A stretch of DNA of 64,000 bases, taken from NCBI RefSeq assembly GCF_022414595.1, contig NZ_JADWYO010000021.1, positions 1 through 64,000 on the forward strand. The letters run 5' to 3'. A program made the position numbers and the translations under genes. Of this stretch, positions 33,977 through 44,250 are shown piece by piece (position 1 is the stretch's first letter; every line of letters begins with the position of its first letter). Source of the stretch: Streptomyces sp. MUM 203J (GTDB taxonomy: Bacteria > Actinomycetota > Actinomycetes > Streptomycetales > Streptomycetaceae). Below the pieces are notes generated by a model. That model worked only from the letters and a program-made list of their open reading frames with translations. It was not told where the DNA came from and searched no databases.

Positions 33977-34519
33977 GTGATCGAAACCCTCATCTGGATC
34001 GTTCTCGCCCTCGTCGTCGTCGGCGTGTACCTGAGCTGGACCGCGGGGCGGCTCGACCGGCTGCACGCGCGGCTCGACGCCGCACGGGCGGCGCTGGACG
34101 CGCAGCTGCTGCGGCGGGCGTCGGTGGCGCAGGAGGTGGCCACGTCGGGGGTGCTCGACCCGGCGGCGTCCATCGTGCTGTACCAGGCGGCGCACGCCGC
34201 GCGACAGGCGGAGGAGGAGCAGCGGGAGGTCGCGGAGAGCGAACTGAGCCAGGCGCTGCGGGCGGTGTTCGGGGAGCCGGAGCAGGTGGAGGCCGTCCGC
34301 GAGGCGCCCGGGGGCGAGGAGACGGCCGGAGAGCTGGCCGCGGCGGTGCGCCGGGTGGCGATGGCGCGGCGCTTCCACAACGACGCGGTACGGGCCGCGA
34401 GGGCGCTGCGCAGGCACCGCAAGGTGCGCTGGTTCCGGCTGGCGGGCCACGCCCCGTTCCCGCTGGCGTTCGAGATGGACGACGAGCCCCCGGCGGCGCT
34501 GGCGGACCGGGTGGCCTGA
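33977..34519 (+). CDS. Membrane-anchored coiled-coil protein, LemA-like
   Basis: A 180-residue protein with one N-terminal membrane helix (about 3-22, LIWIVLALVVVGVYLSW) and a helical, charged cytoplasmic domain. The pattern LDRLHARLDAARAALDAQLLRRASV and the end RRFHNDAVRAARAL...PFPLAFEM recall LemA proteins; this is a distant resemblance. The GTG start has no ribosome site but TAGCCT lies six bases before it, so the mRNA may be leaderless. It occupies the place between pimA and pdxS where mycobacteria have a membrane/NUDIX gene. Confidence 0.7.
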   Translation: MIETLIWIVLALVVVGVYLSWTAGRLDRLHARLDAARAALDAQLLRRASVAQEVATSGVLDPAASIVLYQAAHAARQAEEEQREVAESELSQALRAVFGEPEQVEAVREAPGGEETAGELAAAVRRVAMARRFHNDAVRAARALRRHRKVRWFRLAGHAPFPLAFEMDDEPPAALADRVA

Positions 34520-35041
34520 TCCCGTCGTCGGGGTGAATCCCGGTGCGTGGGCCATCTCGCAGGCCGTGGCGTGGCGGTACCTCGTCATGACCCGTCCGCC
34601 ACCGGGCTGGGTCCGGTGGGGTCCGGTGCGTCCGGCGCCGCCCCGGCCCGCGGGCGGGGCCGGACGGACGACCGGATGGTCCTGGACGGGATCGTGCGGA
34701 GGTTCCGGGGACCGGGGCCGCCCCGCGGGACGCGCCCGACGGTACGGGCCGTGGGCCGCGCCGCCCACCGGGTTCCGCCGGTGGACCGCGGACGTGACGT
34801 CCGGCCGGATGCTGCGGGCCGAGAGGGCCGGCACGGCCGTGTGCGGCGTCGGTTTTCCCCGCCCCGCGGGCGCATCCACCGGACCCCGCACACCGGCAGA
34901 ACAGGCCGGGACCTCGGGTTTCGCCGGAAAACGAGCCACCGCGTCGTCATTGGCCCTTGATGTGGACTGGTCGCAGCCTGTTTCCTCGCTGTGTTGTCCT
35001 GGGTCTTTCCGACCCGTCCCGCTTTCCGAGTGAGGTCCTCC
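34520..35041. other. 522-bp gap before pdxS
   Basis: No convincing gene is present; frames here have poor codon bias. The last 100 bases fall in GC relative to the rest and contain CATTGGCCCTTGATGTGGAC near 34950-34969, which may include a promoter or a site for a PdxR-type regulator. GTGAGGTCCTCC is the pdxS ribosome site. Confidence 0.4.
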
Positions 35042-35956
35042 GTGTCCACCACGCCCACCACCACCCCGCAGTCCCCCGAGACCGGCACCGCGCGCGTGAA
35101 GCGCGGTATGGCCGAGCAGCTCAAGGGCGGCGTGATCATGGACGTCGTCACGCCGGAGCAGGCCAAGATCGCTGAGGACGCCGGCGCCGTCGCCGTCATG
35201 GCCCTGGAGCGTGTGCCCGCCGACATCCGCAAGGACGGCGGCGTCGCGCGCATGTCCGACCCGGACATGATCGAGGGCATCATCGAGGCCGTCTCCATCC
35301 CGGTCATGGCCAAGTCCCGCATCGGCCACTTCGTCGAGGCTCAGGTCCTGCAGTCCCTCGGCGTCGACTACATCGACGAGTCCGAGGTCCTCACCCCGGC
35401 CGACGAGGTCAACCACTCCGACAAGTGGGCCTTCACCACCCCGTTCGTGTGCGGCGCCACCAACCTGGGCGAGGCCCTGCGCCGTATCGCGGAGGGCGCG
35501 GCCATGATCCGCTCCAAGGGCGAGGCCGGCACCGGCAACGTCGTCGAGGCCGTCCGCCACATGCGCCAGATCAAGAACGAGATCGCCCGCCTGCGCGGTT
35601 TCGACCACAACGAGCTGTACGCCGCCGCCAAGGAGCTGCGCGCCCCGTACGAGCTGGTCAAGGAGGTCGCCGAGCTCGGCAAGCTGCCGGTCGTGCTGTT
35701 CTCCGCCGGTGGCGTCGCCACCCCGGCCGACGCCGCGCTGATGCGTCAGCTGGGTGCCGAGGGCGTGTTCGTCGGCTCGGGCATCTTCAAGTCCGGCGAC
35801 CCGGCCAAGCGCGCCGCCGCCATCGTGAAGGCCACCACCTTCTACGACGACCCGAAGATCATCGCGGACGCGTCCCGCAACCTGGGCGAGGCCATGGTCG
35901 GCATCAACTGCGACACCCTCCCCGAGGCCGAGCGCTACGCGAACCGGGGCTGGTAA
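35042..35956 (+). CDS. pdxS: Pyridoxal 5'-phosphate synthase lyase subunit
   Basis: A 304-residue TIM-barrel subunit of the two-protein PLP synthase. It condenses ribose 5-phosphate, glyceraldehyde 3-phosphate and ammonia from PdxT. Motifs are [19 protein letters not shown], the catalytic Lys in [29 protein letters not shown] and [13 protein letters not shown]. The GTG start with GAGG upstream adds a short variable Thr/Pro-rich N-terminus. pdxT begins six bases after the stop. Confidence 0.98.
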   Translation: MSTTPTTTPQSPETGTARVKRGMAEQLKGGVIMDVVTPEQAKIAEDAGAVAVMALERVPADIRKDGGVARMSDPDMIEGIIEAVSIPVMAKSRIGHFVEAQVLQSLGVDYIDESEVLTPADEVNHSDKWAFTTPFVCGATNLGEALRRIAEGAAMIRSKGEAGTGNVVEAVRHMRQIKNEIARLRGFDHNELYAAAKELRAPYELVKEVAELGKLPVVLFSAGGVATPADAALMRQLGAEGVFVGSGIFKSGDPAKRAAAIVKATTFYDDPKIIADASRNLGEAMVGINCDTLPEAERYANRGW

Positions 35957-35962
35957 GCACTG

Positions 35963-36556
35963 ATGAGCACCACCCCCGTGATCGGCGTCCTGGCCCTCCA
36001 GGGTGACGTACGGGAGCACCTGATCGCCCTGGCTGCGGCGGACGCCGTGGCCAGGGCGGTCCGGCGCCCCGAGGAGCTGGCGGCGGTCGACGGTCTCGTC
36101 ATCCCGGGCGGCGAGTCCACCACCATCTCCAAGCTGGCCCGTCTGTTCGGGATGGCGGAACCGCTGCGCGAGCGGATCGCCGCCGGGATGCCGGTGTACG
36201 GCACCTGCGCCGGCCTGATCATGCTCGCGGACAAGATCCTCGACCCGCGCTCCGGCCAGGAGACGTTCGGCGGCATCGACATGATCGTGCGCCGCAACGC
36301 CTTCGGACGGCAGAACGAGTCCTTCGAGGCGGCCGTCGACGTCGCCGGCATCGACGGCGGACCCGTGGAGGGCGTCTTCATCCGCGCCCCCTGGGTCGAG
36401 TCGGTGGGCGCCTCCGCCGAGGTCGTCGCGGAGTACGACGGGCACATCGTCGCGGTCCGCCAGGGCACGGCCCTCGCCACCTCGTTCCACCCGGAACTGA
36501 CGGGCGACCACCGGGTGCACGCCCTGTTCGTCGACATGGTGCGCGCCGCGCTCTGA
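35963..36556 (+). CDS. pdxT: Pyridoxal 5'-phosphate synthase glutaminase subunit
   Basis: A 197-residue class I glutamine amidotransferase that feeds ammonia to PdxS. The motifs are [11 protein letters not shown], the nucleophile Cys in [11 protein letters not shown] and the His-Glu pair in SFHPEL. The gene follows pdxS at six bases, so both subunits should be made together. Confidence 0.97.
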   Translation: MSTTPVIGVLALQGDVREHLIALAAADAVARAVRRPEELAAVDGLVIPGGESTTISKLARLFGMAEPLRERIAAGMPVYGTCAGLIMLADKILDPRSGQETFGGIDMIVRRNAFGRQNESFEAAVDVAGIDGGPVEGVFIRAPWVESVGASAEVVAEYDGHIVAVRQGTALATSFHPELTGDHRVHALFVDMVRAAL

Positions 36557-36618
36557 CGAGATCCCGGTAGGATCTCCGGAGTTCGTTCTGTATTTGGTTA
36601 CGCGAAGGAGACAGGCAG

Positions 36619-37371
36619 ATGTCCGGCCACTCTAAATGGGCTACGACGAAGCACAAGAAGGCCGTGATCGACGCCAAGCGCGGCAAGCTCTTCGCGAAGC
36701 TGATCAAGAACGTCGAGGTCGCGGCCCGTACCGGCGGCGCCGACCCGGACGGCAACCCGACGCTGTTCGACGCCATCCAGAAGGCGAAGAAGAGCTCGGT
36801 GCCCAACAAGAACATCGAGTCGGCGGTCAAGCGCGGTGCCGGCCTCGAGGCGGGCGGCGCCGACTACGAGACGATCATGTACGAGGGTTACGGCCCGAAC
36901 GGTGTCGCGGTGCTCATCGAGTGCCTCACCGACAACCGCAACCGTGCCGCCTCCGACGTCCGTGTCGCCATGACCCGCAACGGCGGCTCCATGGCCGACC
37001 CGGGCTCCGTGTCGTACCTCTTCAACCGCAAGGGCGTCGTCATCGTCCCCAAGGGCGAGCTGACCGAGGACGACGTGCTGGGCGCGGTCCTCGACGCCGG
37101 CGCGGAGGAGGTCAACGACCTCGGGGAGAACTTCGAGGTGATCAGCGAGGCCACCGACCTGGTCGCGGTCCGCACCGCCCTTCAGGAGGGCGGGATCGAC
37201 TACGAGTCGGCCGAGGCCAGCTTCGTTCCCAGCATGCAGGTGCAGCTGGACGAGGAGGGCGCGAAGAAGATCTTCAAGCTGATCGACGCGCTGGAGGACA
37301 GCGACGACGTGCAGAACGTCTTCGCGAACTTCGACGTGGCCGACGAGGTCATGGCGGCGATCGACGCCTGA
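36619..37371 (+). CDS. yebC: YebC/PmpR-family protein
   Basis: A 250-residue protein starting [14 protein letters not shown], the family signature, with [19 protein letters not shown] and the acidic C-terminal domain. YebC proteins are described as DNA-binding regulators, and recent work links several to translation of difficult sequences on the ribosome. The ATG follows GAAGGAG. It is followed by a 19-bp terminator, then ruvC. Confidence 0.97.
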   Translation: MSGHSKWATTKHKKAVIDAKRGKLFAKLIKNVEVAARTGGADPDGNPTLFDAIQKAKKSSVPNKNIESAVKRGAGLEAGGADYETIMYEGYGPNGVAVLIECLTDNRNRAASDVRVAMTRNGGSMADPGSVSYLFNRKGVVIVPKGELTEDDVLGAVLDAGAEEVNDLGENFEVISEATDLVAVRTALQEGGIDYESAEASFVPSMQVQLDEEGAKKIFKLIDALEDSDDVQNVFANFDVADEVMAAIDA

Positions 37372-37404
37372 CACGCGCCGGAACGGCGTCTGATCGACGG
37401 CACC

Positions 37405-37447
37405 ACGCCGCGGGCCGACGGGGACACACCCCGTCGGCCCGCGGCGT
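37405..37447 (+). terminator. Very strong terminator after yebC
   Basis: A perfect 19-bp stem (37405-37423 with 37429-37447) and five-base loop lie 33 bases after the yebC stop and before ruvC. Confidence 0.85.
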
Positions 37448-37503
37448 TGTCAGAGGGTCCGGTTAATGTGGCCACCGCAGTCGAAGCAGGGAGGCGGGGC
37501 CAG

Positions 37504-38049
37504 ATGCGGGTGCTTGGGGTGGACCCGGGGCTCACCCGGTGCGGGGTCGGAGTGGTCGAGGGCGTCGCCGGACGGCCGCTGGCGATGCTCGGCGTCGGCG
37601 TCGTCCGGACTCCCGCTGACGCGGAGACCCCCGACCGGCTCGTCGCCGTCGAGCGGGGCATCGAGGAGTGGCTGGACACCCACCGGCCCGAACTGGTCGC
37701 CGTCGAGCGGGTCTTCAGCCAGCACAACGTCCGTACGGTGATGGGCACCGCCCAGGCCAGCGCGGTCGCCATGCTGTGCGCCGCCCGGCGCGGCATCCCC
37801 GTGGCCCTGCACACCCCCAGCGAGGTCAAGGCCGCCGTCACCGGGTCCGGGCGCGCCGACAAGGCGCAGGTCGGAGCCATGGTCACCCGGGTGCTCCGGC
37901 TCGACGCCCCGCCGCGACCGGCCGACGCCGCCGACGCCCTCGCTCTCGCCATCTGCCACATCTGGCGCGCCCCCGCGCAGAACCGCCTCCAGCAGGCGGT
38001 CGCCGCGCACCGGGCGACGCACCGAGTTCTGAAAGGCCGCACCGCATGA
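37504..38049 (+). CDS. ruvC: Crossover junction endodeoxyribonuclease RuvC
   Basis: A 181-residue RNase H-fold resolvase of Holliday junctions. [14 protein letters not shown] holds the first catalytic Asp, [11 protein letters not shown] the Glu, and [19 protein letters not shown] the last two Asp. The ATG at 37504 has GGGAGG upstream and matches the family N-terminus; a start at 37447 is inside the terminator. ATGA couples it to ruvA. Confidence 0.97.
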   Translation: MRVLGVDPGLTRCGVGVVEGVAGRPLAMLGVGVVRTPADAETPDRLVAVERGIEEWLDTHRPELVAVERVFSQHNVRTVMGTAQASAVAMLCAARRGIPVALHTPSEVKAAVTGSGRADKAQVGAMVTRVLRLDAPPRPADAADALALAICHIWRAPAQNRLQQAVAAHRATHRVLKGRTA

Positions 38050-38657
38050 TCGCCTTCGTGACGGGCCCGGTCGCCGCCCTCGCCCCCACCACCGCCGTGA
38101 TCGAGGTCGGCGGCGTCGGCATGGCCGTCCAGTGCACCCCGAACACCCTGTCAGGTCTGAGGATCGGTCAGGAGGCCCGGCTGCACACCTCGTTGGTCGT
38201 ACGGGAGGACTCGCTCACCCTGTACGGCTTTCCCGACGACGACGAGCGGCAGGTCTTCGAACTGCTCCAGACCGCCAGCGGCGTCGGCCCCCGCCTCGCC
38301 CAGGCCATGCTGGCCGTCCACGCGCCGGACGCGCTGCGCGTCGCCGTCGCGTCGGGCGACGAGAAGGCGCTCACGGCCGTCCCCGGCATCGGCAAGAAGG
38401 GCGCCCAGAAACTGCTCCTGGAGCTGAAGGACCGGCTCGGCGCCCCGGCCGGCGGTCCCGTCGCGGCACCGGCCGCCGCCTCCGCGCCCCCGCCCTGGCG
38501 GGACCAGCTGCACGCGGCGCTCGTCGGCCTCGGCTACCAGGCGCGCGAGGCGGAGGAGGCGGTCAGCGCCGTGGCGCCGCAGGCCGAAGCCGAGGCGGAC
38601 CCGCAGGTCGGGCAGCTCCTCCGGGCCGCGCTCCAGACCCTGAACCGGGCCCGCTGA
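38046..38657 (+). CDS. ruvA: Holliday junction branch-migration protein RuvA
   Basis: A 203-residue protein: OB domain ([12 protein letters not shown]...LYGF), tandem helix-hairpin-helix motifs ([13 protein letters not shown] and [18 protein letters not shown]) and the mobile C-terminal domain that contacts RuvB. The start overlaps the ruvC stop by four bases. A 109-base gap precedes ruvB. Confidence 0.97.
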   Translation: MIAFVTGPVAALAPTTAVIEVGGVGMAVQCTPNTLSGLRIGQEARLHTSLVVREDSLTLYGFPDDDERQVFELLQTASGVGPRLAQAMLAVHAPDALRVAVASGDEKALTAVPGIGKKGAQKLLLELKDRLGAPAGGPVAAPAAASAPPPWRDQLHAALVGLGYQAREAEEAVSAVAPQAEAEADPQVGQLLRAALQTLNRAR

Positions 38658-38766
38658 GCCCGGGCCGCCGAGCACGGTCCGGCGGTCCGGGCCCGCCGGG
38701 CCGCCGCGCCCGGACCGCCGCCCGCCCAACGCCATCCCCGCCACCACACACCCGAGGCACACACTC

Positions 38767-39834
38767 ATGAACTGGGACGACACCGCAGACGCGAGCGCCG
38801 TCGAGCGCCTGGTGGACTCCGCCGCCGACCGCGAGGACCAGGCCGTCGAGGCCGCGCTGCGCCCCAAGGACCTGGACGAGTTCATCGGCCAGGAGAAGGT
38901 GCGCGAACAGCTCGACCTGGTCCTCAAGGCCGCCCGCGCGAGGGGGGCCACCGCCGACCACGTCCTGCTGTCCGGCGCGCCAGGCCTCGGCAAGACCACC
39001 CTCTCCATGATCATCGCCGCGGAGATGGGCGCCCCCATCCGCATCACCTCCGGCCCCGCCATCCAGCACGCCGGAGACCTCGCCGCGATCCTCTCCTCCC
39101 TCCAGGAGGGCGAGGTCCTCTTCCTGGACGAGATCCACCGCATGTCCCGGCCCGCCGAGGAGATGCTGTACATGGCCATGGAGGACTTCCGCGTCGACGT
39201 CATCGTCGGCAAGGGCCCCGGCGCCACCGCCATCCCCCTCGAACTGCCGCCCTTCACCCTGGTCGGTGCCACCACCCGGGCCGGACTGCTGCCGCCTCCG
39301 CTGCGTGACCGGTTCGGCTTCACCGCGCACATGGAGTTCTACGTCCCCGCCGAACTGGAGCGGGTCGTCCACCGCTCCGCCCGCCTCCTGGACGTGGAGA
39401 TCGGAGCCGAGGGCGCCGCCGAGATCGCCGGACGCTCCCGCGGCACGCCCCGGATCGCCAACCGGCTGCTGCGCCGCGTCCGGGACTACGCTCAGGTCAG
39501 GGCCGACGGGGTGGTCACCCGCGAGATCGCCGCCACCGCCCTCCGTGTGTACGAGGTGGACGAGCGCGGCCTGGACCGGCTCGACAGGGCGGTGCTGGAG
39601 GCCCTGCTGAAGCTGTTCGGCGGCGGACCGGTCGGCCTGTCCACGCTGGCCGTGGCGGTGGGCGAGGAACGCGAGACCGTCGAGGAGGTGGCGGAGCCCT
39701 TCCTGGTGAGGGAAGGACTGCTGGCCCGCACGCCGCGTGGCCGGGTCGCCACACCTGCCGCCTGGGCCCATCTGGGACTCGTACCCCCGCAGGCCACGGC
39801 CCCGGGCGGGCAGCAGGGCCTGTTCGGGGGGTGA
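38767..39834 (+). CDS. ruvB: Holliday junction DNA helicase RuvB
   Basis: A 355-residue AAA+ motor that drives branch migration. Walker A is GAPGLGKTT, Walker [10 protein letters not shown], sensor 1 VGATTRAG and the arginine-finger segment PPPLRDRFG; the C-terminal winged helix binds DNA. It completes the ruvCAB set. Confidence 0.98.
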   Translation: MNWDDTADASAVERLVDSAADREDQAVEAALRPKDLDEFIGQEKVREQLDLVLKAARARGATADHVLLSGAPGLGKTTLSMIIAAEMGAPIRITSGPAIQHAGDLAAILSSLQEGEVLFLDEIHRMSRPAEEMLYMAMEDFRVDVIVGKGPGATAIPLELPPFTLVGATTRAGLLPPPLRDRFGFTAHMEFYVPAELERVVHRSARLLDVEIGAEGAAEIAGRSRGTPRIANRLLRRVRDYAQVRADGVVTREIAATALRVYEVDERGLDRLDRAVLEALLKLFGGGPVGLSTLAVAVGEERETVEEVAEPFLVREGLLARTPRGRVATPAAWAHLGLVPPQATAPGGQQGLFGG

Positions 39835-39881
39835 CGGCGCGGGCACTCGCCCGTCCGGGAACCGCGGTGCGATGCTGGGCG

Positions 39882-39911
39882 TTGTTCCATCGATGCGGAC
39901 TCGCCTAGACT
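39882..39911 (+). promoter_or_regulatory. Promoter of the yajC-secD-secF-apt operon
   Basis: TTGTTC (39882-39887) and TAGACT (39906-39911) are separated by 18 bases. The leader to the yajC start would be about 80 bases. Confidence 0.6.
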
Positions 39912-39998
39912 CCGCCGATGCCGCCCTTTCAGGTCGGCGTGCCCACCCCCGTAGATCAGGCCGCTCACCAGCGCGGTCGTGCGAAGGAAATCTGTCCC

Positions 39999-40496
39999 GT
40001 GGACAATCTCGTCACCCTTCTCCCCTTCATCGTGCTGATCGGGGCCATGTTCCTGATGACCCGCTCCGCGAAGAAGAAGCAGCAGCAGGCGCTGCAGATG
40101 CGCAGCAGCATGCAGCCCGGCACCGGTGTCCGGACGATCGGGGGCATGTACGCCACCGTGAAGGAGGCCGGTGACGACACGGTCCTCCTCGAGGTCGCGC
40201 CCGGAGTGCACGCCATCTACGCGAAGAACTCGATCGGCGCCGTCCTGGACGACGCGGAGTACAACCGCATCGTCCACGGTGAGACGGACTCCGAGGAAGA
40301 CGGCGAGCTGAGCGCCGACGACCTGCCGGCCGTGCCGGACGACGCCTCCTCGCTGATCGAGTCCGACGACGCCAAGGGCGACGCCAAGCCGGACCTCACC
40401 AAGAAGGAGGCCGCGGCCGAGGGGGACGAGGCAGCCGGCAGCGCCGACGCCGCCCGCAAGGACGGCAAGACCGACGGCGAGGCCGACACGAAGTAG
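39999..40496 (+). CDS. yajC: Preprotein translocase accessory subunit YajC
   Basis: A 165-residue protein. One N-terminal helix (VTLLPFIVLIGAMFLM) is followed by SAKKKQQQALQMRSSMQPG and the small YajC domain (VRTIGGMYATVKE), then an acidic Glu/Asp/Ala/Lys-rich tail of about 75 residues not found in short YajC proteins. It associates with SecDF at the Sec channel. The GTG start has GAAGGAAA upstream; a longer frame from 39918 has no ribosome site. Confidence 0.93.
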   Translation: MDNLVTLLPFIVLIGAMFLMTRSAKKKQQQALQMRSSMQPGTGVRTIGGMYATVKEAGDDTVLLEVAPGVHAIYAKNSIGAVLDDAEYNRIVHGETDSEEDGELSADDLPAVPDDASSLIESDDAKGDAKPDLTKKEAAAEGDEAAGSADAARKDGKTDGEADTK

Positions 40497-40502
40497 CCGC
40501 GC

Positions 40503-40543
40503 ACGGGGACCCCGGGCCGCCGACCGCGCCCCGGGGTCCCCGT
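40503..40543 (+). terminator. Hairpin between yajC and secD
   Basis: Exact 14-base arms (40503-40516 with 40530-40543) and a 13-base loop lie between two genes of one pathway, so it may be a partial terminator or an mRNA stabiliser rather than a full stop. Confidence 0.5.
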
Positions 40544-40646
40544 ACCGCGTCCACTTCGGCATCTGCGGGGGCAGGTCCCCACACATACTTCGTGGCCGCC
40601 CCGCGCACACCCGGCGCGGGGCGGTTGGACAGGGAGATACGACAAG

Positions 40647-42455
40647 GTGGCAGCACCGAAGAAGGGCAGAAGGCCGTCGGGGGGCCAGGGGAGGCCAGGG
40701 CGTGCCCTGGTGTTCATCCTGATCGCGATGGTCGCGCTGGCCGGCGGCATGTTCTGGTCCGGTCACACGACGCCGCGGCTGGGCATCGACCTGGCCGGCG
40801 GTACGACGATCACGCTGGAGGCCAAGGCCGAGCCCGGCCAGGAGAGCGCGGTCAACGAGACCAACATGAACACGGCGGTCGGCATCATCGAGCGCCGTGT
40901 GAACGGTCTCGGCGTGCAGGAGGCCGAGGTTCAGACCCAGGGCTCCCGGCACATCATCGTGAACATCCCCAAGGGGACGGACCAGGAGCAGGCGCAGAAG
41001 CAGGTCGGCACCACCGCGCAGCTCTACTTCCGGCCGGTCATCGCGGTCGCCCCCAGCGAGCCCGAGATCCCCGAGCCGTCCACGAGCGGCTCTCCCAGCC
41101 CGTCCACGAGCCCGTCCCCGGGCACCTCGGCCTCCTCGTCCGACAAGAAGGACGGCGCCAAGGACGACGAGGACGCCGCCACGGCCCCGTCGGCCACTGC
41201 CACCACCCAGGGCCGTGCCCTGACCGACGCCCTGAAGAAGGCCCCGAGCCCCGGCGCGTCCGAGGGCGCCTCGCCCAGCCCGAGCGCCTCCCTCCCGGAG
41301 CTGCCAGCCCCGGCCGTCAGCCCCAGCGCCGACCCCGCCGGCGACGCCGCACTCCAGGCCAAGTTCGCCGCTCTGAACTGCGCCGACGAGCAGGAGCGGG
41401 TCAAGGTCAGCGAGGGCGTCAAGCCGACCGACGCCATCGTGGCCTGCGGCAAGAACCCGGCCGGTCTGTGGGAGAAATACCTGCTCGGCCCGGCCGAGGT
41501 CGACGGCAAGGACGTCGACGACGCGCGAGGCGTGCTGGACCCGGAGCAGGGCCGGTGGATCGTCCAGCTGGAGTTCAACAGCGCGGGCACCAAGAAGTTC
41601 GCCGACACCACGACGAAGCTGTCCAGCCAGGGCGACCCGATGAACCGCTTCGGGATCGTGCTGGACGGCGAGGTCGTCTCCGCGCCGTCGGTGAACCTCC
41701 CGATCACCGGCGGTCAGGCCGAGATCTCCGGCAGCTTCGACCAGAAGTCGGCCCAGGAGCTGGGCAACATCCTCTCCTACGGAGCGCTGCCGCTGTCCTT
41801 CCACGAGCAGTCGGTCACCACGGTCACCGCGGCGCTGGGCGGCGAACAGCTGCAGGCGGGCCTCATCGCCGGTGCCATCGGCCTGGCGCTGGTCATCATC
41901 TACCTGGTGGTCTACTACCGCGGCCTGTCGCTGGTCGCGATCGCGTCCCTGGGCGTGTCCGCGATCCTCACGTACACGATCATGGCGCTGCTCGGCCCGG
42001 CGATCGGCTTCGCGCTGAACCTGCCGGCGGTGTGCGGTGCGATCGTCGCCATCGGTATCACGGCTGACTCGTTCATCGTGTACTTCGAGCGCATCCGTGA
42101 CGAGATCCGCGAGGGCCGCACCCTGCGCCCCGCCGTCGAGCGGGCCTGGCCGCGGGCCCGGCGCACCATCCTGGTGTCCGACTTCGTGTCCTTCCTGGCC
42201 GCCGCGGTGCTGTTCATCGTGACCGTCGGCAAGGTGCAGGGCTTCGCGTTCACGCTCGGCCTGACCACCGCACTCGACGTGGTCGTGGTGTTCTTCTTCA
42301 CCAAGCCGCTGATGACGATCCTGGCCCGCGGCAAGTTCTTCGGCGGTCAGCACCCCTGGTCCGGCCTCGACCCGAAGCGTCTGGGCGCCCAGCCGCCGCT
42401 GCGCCGCTCGCGCCGTACCACGCCCGTCGTCCCGACCGAACCGAAGGAGGCGTGA
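40647..42455 (+). CDS. secD: Protein translocase subunit SecD
   Basis: A 602-residue RND-like membrane protein that uses the proton gradient to pull exported proteins outward. After one helix (about 20-38) comes RLGIDLAGGTTITL and the P1 periplasmic-type domain. This is interrupted at about 135-231 by a Ser/Pro/Ala-rich insert, and five further helices complete the protein with GIVLDGEVVSAPS and DSFIVYFERIRDE. The GTG start has AGGGAG upstream. The insert is exposed outside the membrane. secF starts two bases after the stop. Confidence 0.97.
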   Translation: MAAPKKGRRPSGGQGRPGRALVFILIAMVALAGGMFWSGHTTPRLGIDLAGGTTITLEAKAEPGQESAVNETNMNTAVGIIERRVNGLGVQEAEVQTQGSRHIIVNIPKGTDQEQAQKQVGTTAQLYFRPVIAVAPSEPEIPEPSTSGSPSPSTSPSPGTSASSSDKKDGAKDDEDAATAPSATATTQGRALTDALKKAPSPGASEGASPSPSASLPELPAPAVSPSADPAGDAALQAKFAALNCADEQERVKVSEGVKPTDAIVACGKNPAGLWEKYLLGPAEVDGKDVDDARGVLDPEQGRWIVQLEFNSAGTKKFADTTTKLSSQGDPMNRFGIVLDGEVVSAPSVNLPITGGQAEISGSFDQKSAQELGNILSYGALPLSFHEQSVTTVTAALGGEQLQAGLIAGAIGLALVIIYLVVYYRGLSLVAIASLGVSAILTYTIMALLGPAIGFALNLPAVCGAIVAIGITADSFIVYFERIRDEIREGRTLRPAVERAWPRARRTILVSDFVSFLAAAVLFIVTVGKVQGFAFTLGLTTALDVVVVFFFTKPLMTILARGKFFGGQHPWSGLDPKRLGAQPPLRRSRRTTPVVPTEPKEA

Positions 42456-42456
42456 G

Positions 42457-43536
42457 ATGTCTCGACTCGGGAATCTCGGCGCCCGTCTCTACCGCGGTGA
42501 AGTCGGTTACGACTTCGTCGCCAAGCGCAAGCTCTGGTACGGGATCTCGATCCTGATCACCATCACCGCCATCGCCGCGCTGGCGGTGCGCGGCCTGAAC
42601 ATGGGTATCGAGTTCAAGGGCGGCGCGGTCTACAACACCCCGGCCACCTCGGTCTCCCTCGCGAAGGCGCAGGAGATCACCGAGGAGGCCGCCGGGCACG
42701 ACGCGATCGTCCAGAAGCTCGGCAACGGCACTCTGCGCATCCAGGTGTCCAGCCTGGACACCGCGCAGGCCAACGAGATCAAGGGTGAGATCGCGGAAGG
42801 CCTCGGGGTCGACGCCGACGCCGTCAACGCCGAGCTGGTCGGCCCCAGCTGGGGCAAGCAGATCGCCAACAAGGCATGGACCGGCCTCGGCGTGTTCATG
42901 ATCCTCGTGGTGATCTATCTGGCGATCGCCTTCGAGTGGCGGATGGCGCTGGCCGCGCTCATCGCACTCGTCCACGACCTCACCATCACCGTCGGCATCT
43001 ACTCGCTCGTCGGCTTCGAGGTCACCCCCGGCACGGTGATCGGTCTGCTCACCATCCTCGGCTACTCCCTGTACGACACGGTCGTCGTGTTCGACGGGTT
43101 GAAGGAGTCGTCGAAGGACATCACCAAGCAGACCCGCTACACCTACAGCGAGATCGCCAACCGCAGCCTCAACGGCACCCTGGTGCGGTCCATCAACACC
43201 ACGGTCGTGGCGCTGCTGCCGGTGGCAGGCCTGCTGTTCATCGGCGGCGGCTTCCTGGGCGGCGGCATGCTGAACGACATCTCGCTGTCCCTGTTCGTGG
43301 GCCTCGCGGCCGGCGCGTACTCCTCGATCTTCATCGCCACCCCGCTGGTCGCGGACCTCAAGGAGAGCGACCCGCAGATGAAGGCCCTGCGCAAGCGCGT
43401 CCTCGCCAAGCGTGCCGCGAACGCCATGAAGAAGGACGGCGAGCAGGACACCGGAGACGAGCTGCCCGAGGCCGCCGGGGCCATCGCCGGGCAGCGTGCC
43501 CGCCGGGGCGGCGACCGGCCGACCGGGAGGCGCTGA
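42457..43536 (+). CDS. secF: Protein translocase subunit SecF
   Basis: A 359-residue partner of SecD with six helices, GIEFKGGAVY in the first extracytoplasmic domain and ILGYSLYDTVVVFDGLKE with the conserved charged residues of the SecDF proton path. The charged C-terminal tail (KRAANAMKKDGEQD) is cytoplasmic. AAGGAGG in the end of secD is the ribosome site. The stop overlaps the apt start in TGATG. Confidence 0.97.
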   Translation: MSRLGNLGARLYRGEVGYDFVAKRKLWYGISILITITAIAALAVRGLNMGIEFKGGAVYNTPATSVSLAKAQEITEEAAGHDAIVQKLGNGTLRIQVSSLDTAQANEIKGEIAEGLGVDADAVNAELVGPSWGKQIANKAWTGLGVFMILVVIYLAIAFEWRMALAALIALVHDLTITVGIYSLVGFEVTPGTVIGLLTILGYSLYDTVVVFDGLKESSKDITKQTRYTYSEIANRSLNGTLVRSINTTVVALLPVAGLLFIGGGFLGGGMLNDISLSLFVGLAAGAYSSIFIATPLVADLKESDPQMKALRKRVLAKRAANAMKKDGEQDTGDELPEAAGAIAGQRARRGGDRPTGRR

Positions 43537-44090
43537 TGACCGCCGACAGCCGAGCCGACACCCGGGAGCTGCTTCTCAGCCGCATCCGGGACGTGCCGGA
43601 CCACCCCAAGCCCGGTGTGATGTTCAAGGACATCACACCGCTGCTCGCGGACCCGCTCGCGTTCGCCGCGCTCACCGGGGCCTTCGCCGACCTGTGCGCC
43701 GGCTTCGGCGCCACGAAGATCGTCGGCCTGGAGGCGCGCGGGTTCATCCTCGCCGCCCCGGTCGCGGTCTCCGCGCAGATCGGCTTCGTGCCGGTCCGCA
43801 AGGCGGGCAAGCTGCCAGGCGCGACGCTCCGGCAGGCGTACGAGCTGGAGTACGGCACGGCCGAGATCGAGGTCCACGCCGAGGACCTGGCTCCGGGCGA
43901 CCGCGTCATGGTCATCGACGACGTCCTCGCCACCGGCGGCACCGCCGAGGCCTCCCTGGAGCTGATCCGGCGGGCCGGTGCCGATGTGGCGGGCGTCGCC
44001 GTTCTCATGGAGCTGGGCTTCCTGGCCGGGCGCGCCCGGCTGGAGGCCGCCCTGCGCGGCGCCCCGCTGGAGGCGCTGATCACCCTCTGA
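43536..44090 (+). CDS. apt: Adenine phosphoribosyltransferase
   Basis: A 184-residue purine-salvage enzyme making AMP from adenine and [31 protein letters not shown] and the PRPP loop [16 protein letters not shown] are present. It is translationally coupled to secF and lies just before relA, an order conserved in actinobacteria. Confidence 0.97.
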   Translation: MTADSRADTRELLLSRIRDVPDHPKPGVMFKDITPLLADPLAFAALTGAFADLCAGFGATKIVGLEARGFILAAPVAVSAQIGFVPVRKAGKLPGATLRQAYELEYGTAEIEVHAEDLAPGDRVMVIDDVLATGGTAEASLELIRRAGADVAGVAVLMELGFLAGRARLEAALRGAPLEALITL

Positions 44091-44111
44091 CGGCAGCGGC
44101 CGACAACCGTA

Positions 44112-44148
44112 CGGGACGGGCATCCGGGAACACCGGGTGCCCGTCCCG
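44112..44148 (+). terminator. Hairpin between apt and relA
   Basis: Sixteen-base arms (44112-44127 and 44133-44148) pair with one wobble around loop GAACA, 22 bases after the apt stop. It likely ends the Sec-apt operon; relA would then use its own promoter (TACCAT at 44196-44201 is a possible -10). Confidence 0.75.
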
Positions 44149-44250
44149 CGTCGTCCGCGGGTACCGCCCGGGGCGAGTGGGACGCCCGGGGTCGATACCA
44201 TGGGGTTTCCGGGACTCACCGGGGGACCCGGACCCGCACGAGGAGCGCCC

